DNA from: Atherix ibis
Taxonomy: Eukaryota; Arthropoda; Insecta; Diptera; Athericidae
Direction: 5' to 3'
NCBI GenBank assembly: GCA_958298945.1
Contig: OY282610.1
Location: 33,053,667 to 33,117,666, forward strand
DNA length: 64,000 bases
Of this stretch, positions 59,315 through 64,000 are shown one piece after another; positions within the stretch are counted from its first letter, which is position 1, and the number at the start of each line of letters is the position of its first letter. The notes beneath the pieces were generated by a model that was not told the origin of the DNA, made no database searches, and saw nothing but the letters and a program-made list of their open reading frames with translations. A program made the position numbers and the translations under genes.

Positions 59315-60634
59315 CGAGGGTCGTTCAATAAGTCCTTAGAAAAAGATGGAAAAAACTGATTTTTAAAAAAAAAAAATTTTATTTTTCAACATAATCTCCT
59401 TTTAGCTCTATACGCTTTTCCAACCATTTTTCCAAAATTTTTATCCCGTCCAAAAAATAGAATTTCGGAAGTGCCGCAAAATACTCATCCGTTTGAGCAA
59501 TGACGTCCTCGTTGGAAGTAAACCGTCGTCCGCCAAGCCATTTCTTCAGATTGGGGAAAAGAAAATAGTCACTCGGGCCAAATCTGGTGAATAAGCGGGA
59601 TGCTGCAACAATTCCATTCTCAATTCCACAATTTTGGCCATGGAAACAACGCAGGTTTGCACACGCGCATTGTCCTGATGCAAGAGGATTTTTTTCTTCT
59701 TCAGATGGGCGCGTTTCTCTTTGATTTCCTCGCGCAACCATTGCAATAACGACGCGTAATACGCTCCTGTTATTGTTTTTCCTTTTTCCAAGTAGTCGAT
59801 AAAAATGATGCCCTGCGAATCCCAAAAGACCGTGGCCATCACCTTGCCGGCCGATGGCACATTTTTTGCCTTCTTCGGAGCCCGTTCATCCTTGAAAATC
59901 CACTGTGATGACTGTCTTTTCGTTTCTGGAGTATAGTAGTGTATCCAGGTATCGTCCACAGTGACATATCGACGAAGGAATTCAGCAGGATTGCGATGAA
60001 AGAGTGCCAACATAGCCTCAGAGTCCACTACACGATTGCGCTTATTCTCCTCTGAGAGCAAACACGGCACCCATCTTGCCGAAATTTTTGTCACAGACAA
60101 TTTTTCATGCAAAATTGAAGCGACTGTACCTTGTGATATGCCCGTGGCCTCAACTAATTCGCGCACTTTAATTCGCCGATCGTTCAAAATCAGATCGTGG
60201 ATTTTGTCGATGATTTCAGGAGTAGACACCTCAACTGGGCGTCCTGAACGATGTTCATCTTTTGTGGATGCACGGCCATGTTTAAATTCATTCATCCAAT
60301 TGTAAACCGTCGCAAACACAGGTGCAGTTGTGCCATGAACTGCTTTCAACTCGGCTTTGATTTCTTTCGGGCTTAAGCCTTTCAAATGGAGATGTTTGAT
60401 GACAACCCTAAACTCGCTTTTTTCCATTGTTATGCACAAATAAATGTCGTTAACTTTAATCGACAATAGAAATTGACCTATGCTATGCATCGAGCTGAAT
60501 TGTTGACACCTTTCCTGTCGATAATACTACTTACAAAAAAACAGCTTTCCTGTCGATAATGCTACTTACAAATCTTTACGGACACTACGAGCGCAATTTC
60601 TCGGAATTTCTAAGGACTTATTGAACGACCCTCG
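59315..60634 (-). mobile_element. Mariner MarA copy 6, best preserved transposase
   Basis: A 1,320-bp mariner with perfect-looking termini and TA on both sides. Transposase starts at 60427 (MEKSEFRVVIKHLHLKG) and is open for about 284 codons through both DNA-binding helix-turn-helix domains, the GRPVEV linker, WVPCLL, VDDTWIHYYTPETK (first catalytic Asp), GKVMATVFWDSQGIIFIDYL and HQDNARVQT (second). A one-base deletion near 59573, right after YSPDLA, shifts the frame just before the third catalytic Asp; the correct end (DYFLFPNLKKWLGGRRF to GDYVEK) continues in another frame to the stop at 59379-59381. Counting that base the protein would be 349 residues, D,D(34)D. A 45-bp segment in the 5' UTR (CTTTCCTGTCGATAAT...) is tandemly duplicated at about 60510-60575, which explains the extra length. 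Confidence 0.95.
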
Positions 60635-60636
60635 TA

Positions 60637-62185
60637 TTATAATTATAATAGTAATTTTTTTTTGGTTCTTAAAAATACAACATAAAAAAAAACTATGAGA
60701 ACATTTTTCCCAAAAGATCTATGGTAATTTTGTGTTCACTTTTAATATTCTAAAATTCTCAGATTTCTAAAATTTTTATTAACATATTTTCGCACAATTA
60801 TAATAAAATATAATATATTTTATATATATTACTGGTATTGCCTACAATATAGACATTAAATTTAGTAACGTTTTTTTTTTCTTTAAATTATTTACTAAGA
60901 AAATAAAAATTCTTAAAAATATTGTTTATATTCTGTACAATGAAAATAATAAGCAAATAAATGATCGTAGTCTGAGGTAAGAAGTGGAAAAAAGTTAATA
61001 CCAGAACCTTCTTAGGAGGTAAGACAACTGCCACAAGGCAGTATCGTTAGTCCTATTTAGCAATTTTATTTTTATTTTTATGCATCAAAGTAATTTCCCT
61101 TAGGCTTAAGCTCTTTGGTTACACTCCTTTGGAATTTATTGACAGAGTCAAGATGATGTCCTTTCATGTATTTTTTTTCCGATTTCAGACTCAGATCATT
61201 TAAAAAGCCCTTATAAGGGGGGGTGGGGGGAGAGGAGTTGGTGAATCAAAGGTAATCTGTTTTTTCGCCAGACTCGTTGATATCTGCAATGTCTTCAAAT
61301 CTGACGTTGAGAGAGACATTTTTATCGATGGTCTGATCTCAAAAAGGAAATTTTTTATTTAATAAAATCCAACCCTTTCAGAAAATATTAATATTTCTAT
61401 TTTATTAATATTATATTGGTCATATTGTTCAATGTGATATTTTTGAATTTCTCGGTTTAGTTTCTGTTTATAACTTGGCTTTCGGGAGCGTTGCCATTAT
61501 GTGCTTTTAGCTGCTCGTTTTTCAGTTATTAGAATTCATATAACGTATGTGTATTTGTAGGATACAATCTGTTCTCGAGTTTTGTATATTATTTTAATAC
61601 TATATTAAATTATATATTCTCATTAATATAAATTTGATTATTAATTCAATTCTCAGACACTATCTATCGAACAACGAATAGGAATTTAGTATTAGATAAT
61701 AAATAATAAAATTTCCTCTAATCTTAAAATATCCTTTTTCATAAATGATTCTTCTACATCGACTATACTATCAATAATTTCATAGTTGGCAAGATATATA
61801 TTTTATTATTGTATTAAGAATTGAGATTCATCCAATCATCTAATATAATTGGATATTCTTTAGATAGTCTCTAAGGTTTTATAGTATTACGCCTACATAC
61901 TTGGAAAATGGTAATAAAATTTGATATTTATTAAATAAAAATTAATAATAAATTTACTTTGACTAATTATTATATTTTTTTTCTAAAATTGTTTATTTTT
62001 TTCTTAGATTTAGTAAATTTTTTTTTCAGTCAATGTGCATATTTCCGAAGGGGAGAGGGATGAAATCCTCTTGCATACTGAGAGAATTTGGCTGCCATAA
62101 TTTTTTTAAATTTAATTTCATTTTCTTTTTGGAAAATACAAATTTCAAAAGTTATGGAAGACATTTCTCTCGGGTAAATAATGCA
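60637..62185. other. AT-rich stretch
   Basis: No reliable feature. A short LPQGSIVSPI-like RT motif B string can be read near 61030-61065 in one frame, but it is too short to call. A run of G lies near 61217-61230. Confidence 0.5.
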
Positions 62186-62189
62186 AATT

Positions 62190-62470
62190 TATTACCAAAA
62201 CGATGGAGCTCCAGCCAACAATGGATGTTTTGTTACAGAGTGACGATTATGTCTGACCATACTTTTTTTTAGAAAAAAAAAATTGTTTGGGGTATAATGG
62301 AAGTCATTGTATATGCAAAATGAGTTGAAAAAAAGTATACAAATTGATTTTATGGCCGGAGAAGAATAAAAAAAGAATTGGGCCATTTCGATATCACGAG
62401 AACAGCGTACAAGACATTTTTAGAATGGATACGAAGCAATGGAGAACATTTTGAACATTGCCACAGACAA
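62190..62470 (+). pseudogene. Possible IS630-type transposase relic
   Basis: Frames give YYQNDGAPANN near 62190-62225, which resembles the second catalytic segment (QQDGAPAH) of Tc1/IS630 transposases, and about 200 bp later YKTFLEWIRSNGEHFEHC near 62410-62460, like the C-terminus of that group. The middle is worn and stops are present. Confidence 0.45.
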
Positions 62471-62499
62471 AAAGATATTCTATAATATTTAATAGAGTA

Positions 62500-62950
62500 G
62501 TTAAGAGTGGCTATTTTTTGAACGCAGAAGCTTCTATTTACGTCTTTTTATTGCAGCGATACTACACTCATTCAGCTGAACTACTTATAAGATATAGGGA
62601 ATATCCTCAAGATAGAGCCGATGCACGGTTATCAGCGACATTGCCACGTGGAACAGATTTGGCCATGGAGAAGTTGACCACTATATGGCCCAGCTTTTGA
62701 TAGGACATGAGTCCTTTAGGGCACATCTCTATAAATAGTCGGCCCACTATTGAGGCTACGGATCATGTCTAATTCCACTATCCACGGTTTAGAGGAGAAT
62801 TATATTATCGGTGAAAAGCTGTCCCAGAAGCGCATCATGATACAAGTGTAATAATCTCGAGTAATAAAGCAGTTCCGACAGGAAGAAAGAATGAGAAAAA
62901 GAAAATAGAATATCAGCCTATTCCCTATGAAACAATACCTAACTATGGTC
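62500..62950 (+). pseudogene. LINE relic, C-terminal part
   Basis: The sequence reads HYMAQLLIGHESFRAHLYK near 62670-62740, and a TDHV-FHYPRFRGELYYR segment near 62760-62815. In R1/I-type LINEs this region follows the reverse transcriptase (LTG.G.F..YL, then a C..C...H..C-like zinc knuckle and CPRF). The Cys residues are lost. MarB starts 14 bases after the last recognisable part. Confidence 0.5.
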
Positions 62951-62963
62951 CCATGGTGAGGTA

Positions 62964-64000
62964 CGAGGGTCATTCAACAAGTACTTAGCCTCACCGCCCG
63001 ATGGAACTGCTGTCACAAAAGTAATTTACCATCGTGCAGTACATTCTTTTAGTAGCCTACTGTCGATTCCCTTCATTAGTTTTGTTTTGAGAGCCTTTGA
63101 AAGCGAGCGTGTTGGTCGGTTGCACAAAAATGGAAAAAGAACAATATCGTTCGGTGATTAGATTCTTGTTTTTGGAAGGGAAAACGCGCAGTGGAATCAA
63201 AGATCGCTTGGATGCTGTGTATGGTGACTCTTCTCCTTCGATGGCGACCGTAAAGAATTGGTTCAACGAGTTTGTTCGTGGCCGCACGTCGGTTTTTGAT
63301 GAGCCACGCCCAGGTGCCCCGAAAACGGCTGCTACGGAGGAAAACGTTAAAAAAGTCCACGATCTCGTGTTGGCAGACCGTCGATTGAACGTTCACGAGA
63401 TAGCTGAGACTGTGGGCATCGCAGTAGGAACGGTGCATCATATTCTACACGAAGAACTGGGCATGAGAAAGCTGTCAGCGCGATGGGTGCCGCGTTTGCT
63501 CACACCGGAAAACAAGCGCAACCGTGAGACCACATCAGCGACGTGTTTGGCGCTGTTTCAGCGCAATCCAGCGGAGTTCTTGCGTCGTTTCGTGACCGTC
63601 GACGAAATATGGATTCACTGGTACACACCAGAGACCAAGGAATAGTCGAAACAGTGGACTTCACCCGGCGAACGTGCTCCGAAGAAGGCGAAGACTGTTC
63701 GATCGGCCGGAAAGGTGATGGCCACCGTTTTCTGTGATTCACAAGGTGTGATCCACATCGATTACCTCGAGAAGAGTAAAACAATCACGGGGCGCTACTA
63801 TGCTGACTTATTGGGCCGATTTGATGTCGAATTGAAGAAAAGGCGGCCCCGCTTTGCGAAGAAAAAAGTGCTTTTCCACCACGACAACGCGCCGGCTCAC
63901 ACCTCCGCCGACGCCATGGCCAAATTGGTCGAATTGCGCTACGAATTACTGCCCCATCTACCGTACTCTCCAGATTTGGCCCCCTGTGACTACTTTTTGT
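62964..64000 (+). mobile_element. Mariner MarB, runs off the window, one nonsense codon
   Basis: The left terminus CGAGGGTCATTCAACAAGTA follows TA at 62962-62963. It resembles MarA's terminus, but the internal sequence is clearly different and much richer in GC. The transposase starts at 63130 (MEKEQYRSVIRFLFLEGKTR); an in-frame upstream Met at 63097 is not supported by relatives. The frame is open through both helix-turn-helix domains, WVPRLLTPENKRNRE and VDEIWIHWYTPETKE (first catalytic Asp). It meets TAG at 63643-63645, where relatives have Gln, and is open again to the window end with HHDNAPAHT and LAPCDYF, so all three catalytic Asp residues are present. The 3' end lies outside the window. 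Confidence 0.93.

Noticed and set aside
61020..61080. RT motif B-like string (LPQGSIVSP)
   Set aside because: It is only about ten codons with no neighbouring RT motif.

Overview
This is AT-rich nuclear DNA from an insect, most likely a fly (Diptera). Four coding exons on the minus strand (about 7.6-11.8 kb) encode most of the ankyrin-repeat domain of a membrane-cytoskeleton adaptor ankyrin. The sequence most resembles Drosophila Ank (Ank1), judged from memory and not from a search. No other host gene could be recognised. The exons have canonical splice sites and matching phases (108 + 297 + 1010 + 859 nt, 758 codons in one frame). They cover about 23 of the usual 24 ankyrin repeats. The start exon lies upstream (above 11.8 kb) and the last repeat plus the ZU5, UPA and death domains lie downstream (below 7.6 kb). 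Neither part was found, so the flanking DNA is inferred to be intron or intergenic sequence.

Layout: 1-2.2 kb is AT-rich DNA with one more complex non-coding block. 2.2-6.15 kb is a 3.9-kb minisatellite of 13-14 bp monomers in two nested higher-order repeats (about 420 bp and about 290 bp). 7.6-11.8 kb holds the ankyrin exons, with a mariner relic in one intron. From 12 kb to the window end the DNA is packed with transposable elements. These include a 5'-truncated LINE with an intact 446-codon frame (12.6-14.0 kb) and Jockey-type LINEs, one of which (20.7-23.3 kb) has a perfect 12-bp target-site duplication. There are six copies of one mariner family (MarA; 17.5, 24.7, 33.9, 38.4, 56.5 and 59.3 kb) and a second mariner running off the right edge (MarB, 63 kb). 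A full-length irritans/Himar-type mariner lies at 46.0-47.3 kb. At least six older mariner relics and about nine relics of another IS630-Tc1-mariner family (called ITm-Y here) make up the rest. Several insertions are nested: MarA in a Tc1-like element, MarA in an ITm-Y element, MarA in a Jockey relic, an old mariner in a LINE relic, and MarB beside a LINE relic.

The elements form a readable age series. The 12.6-kb LINE, the 20.7-kb Jockey copy, MarA-6, MarB and the irritans-type copy each carry no or only one or two visible lesions. The ITm-Y and minor mariner relics are broken by many stops and frameshifts. The non-gene structures most worth a second look are the satellite (on the ankyrin sense strand it is a dense series of acceptor-like TTTTCAG motifs), a 107-bp near-perfect hairpin at 24.23-24.33 kb, and two adjacent hairpins built from Jockey coding sequence at 36.19-36.37 kb. 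I found no clearly novel multi-gene system.
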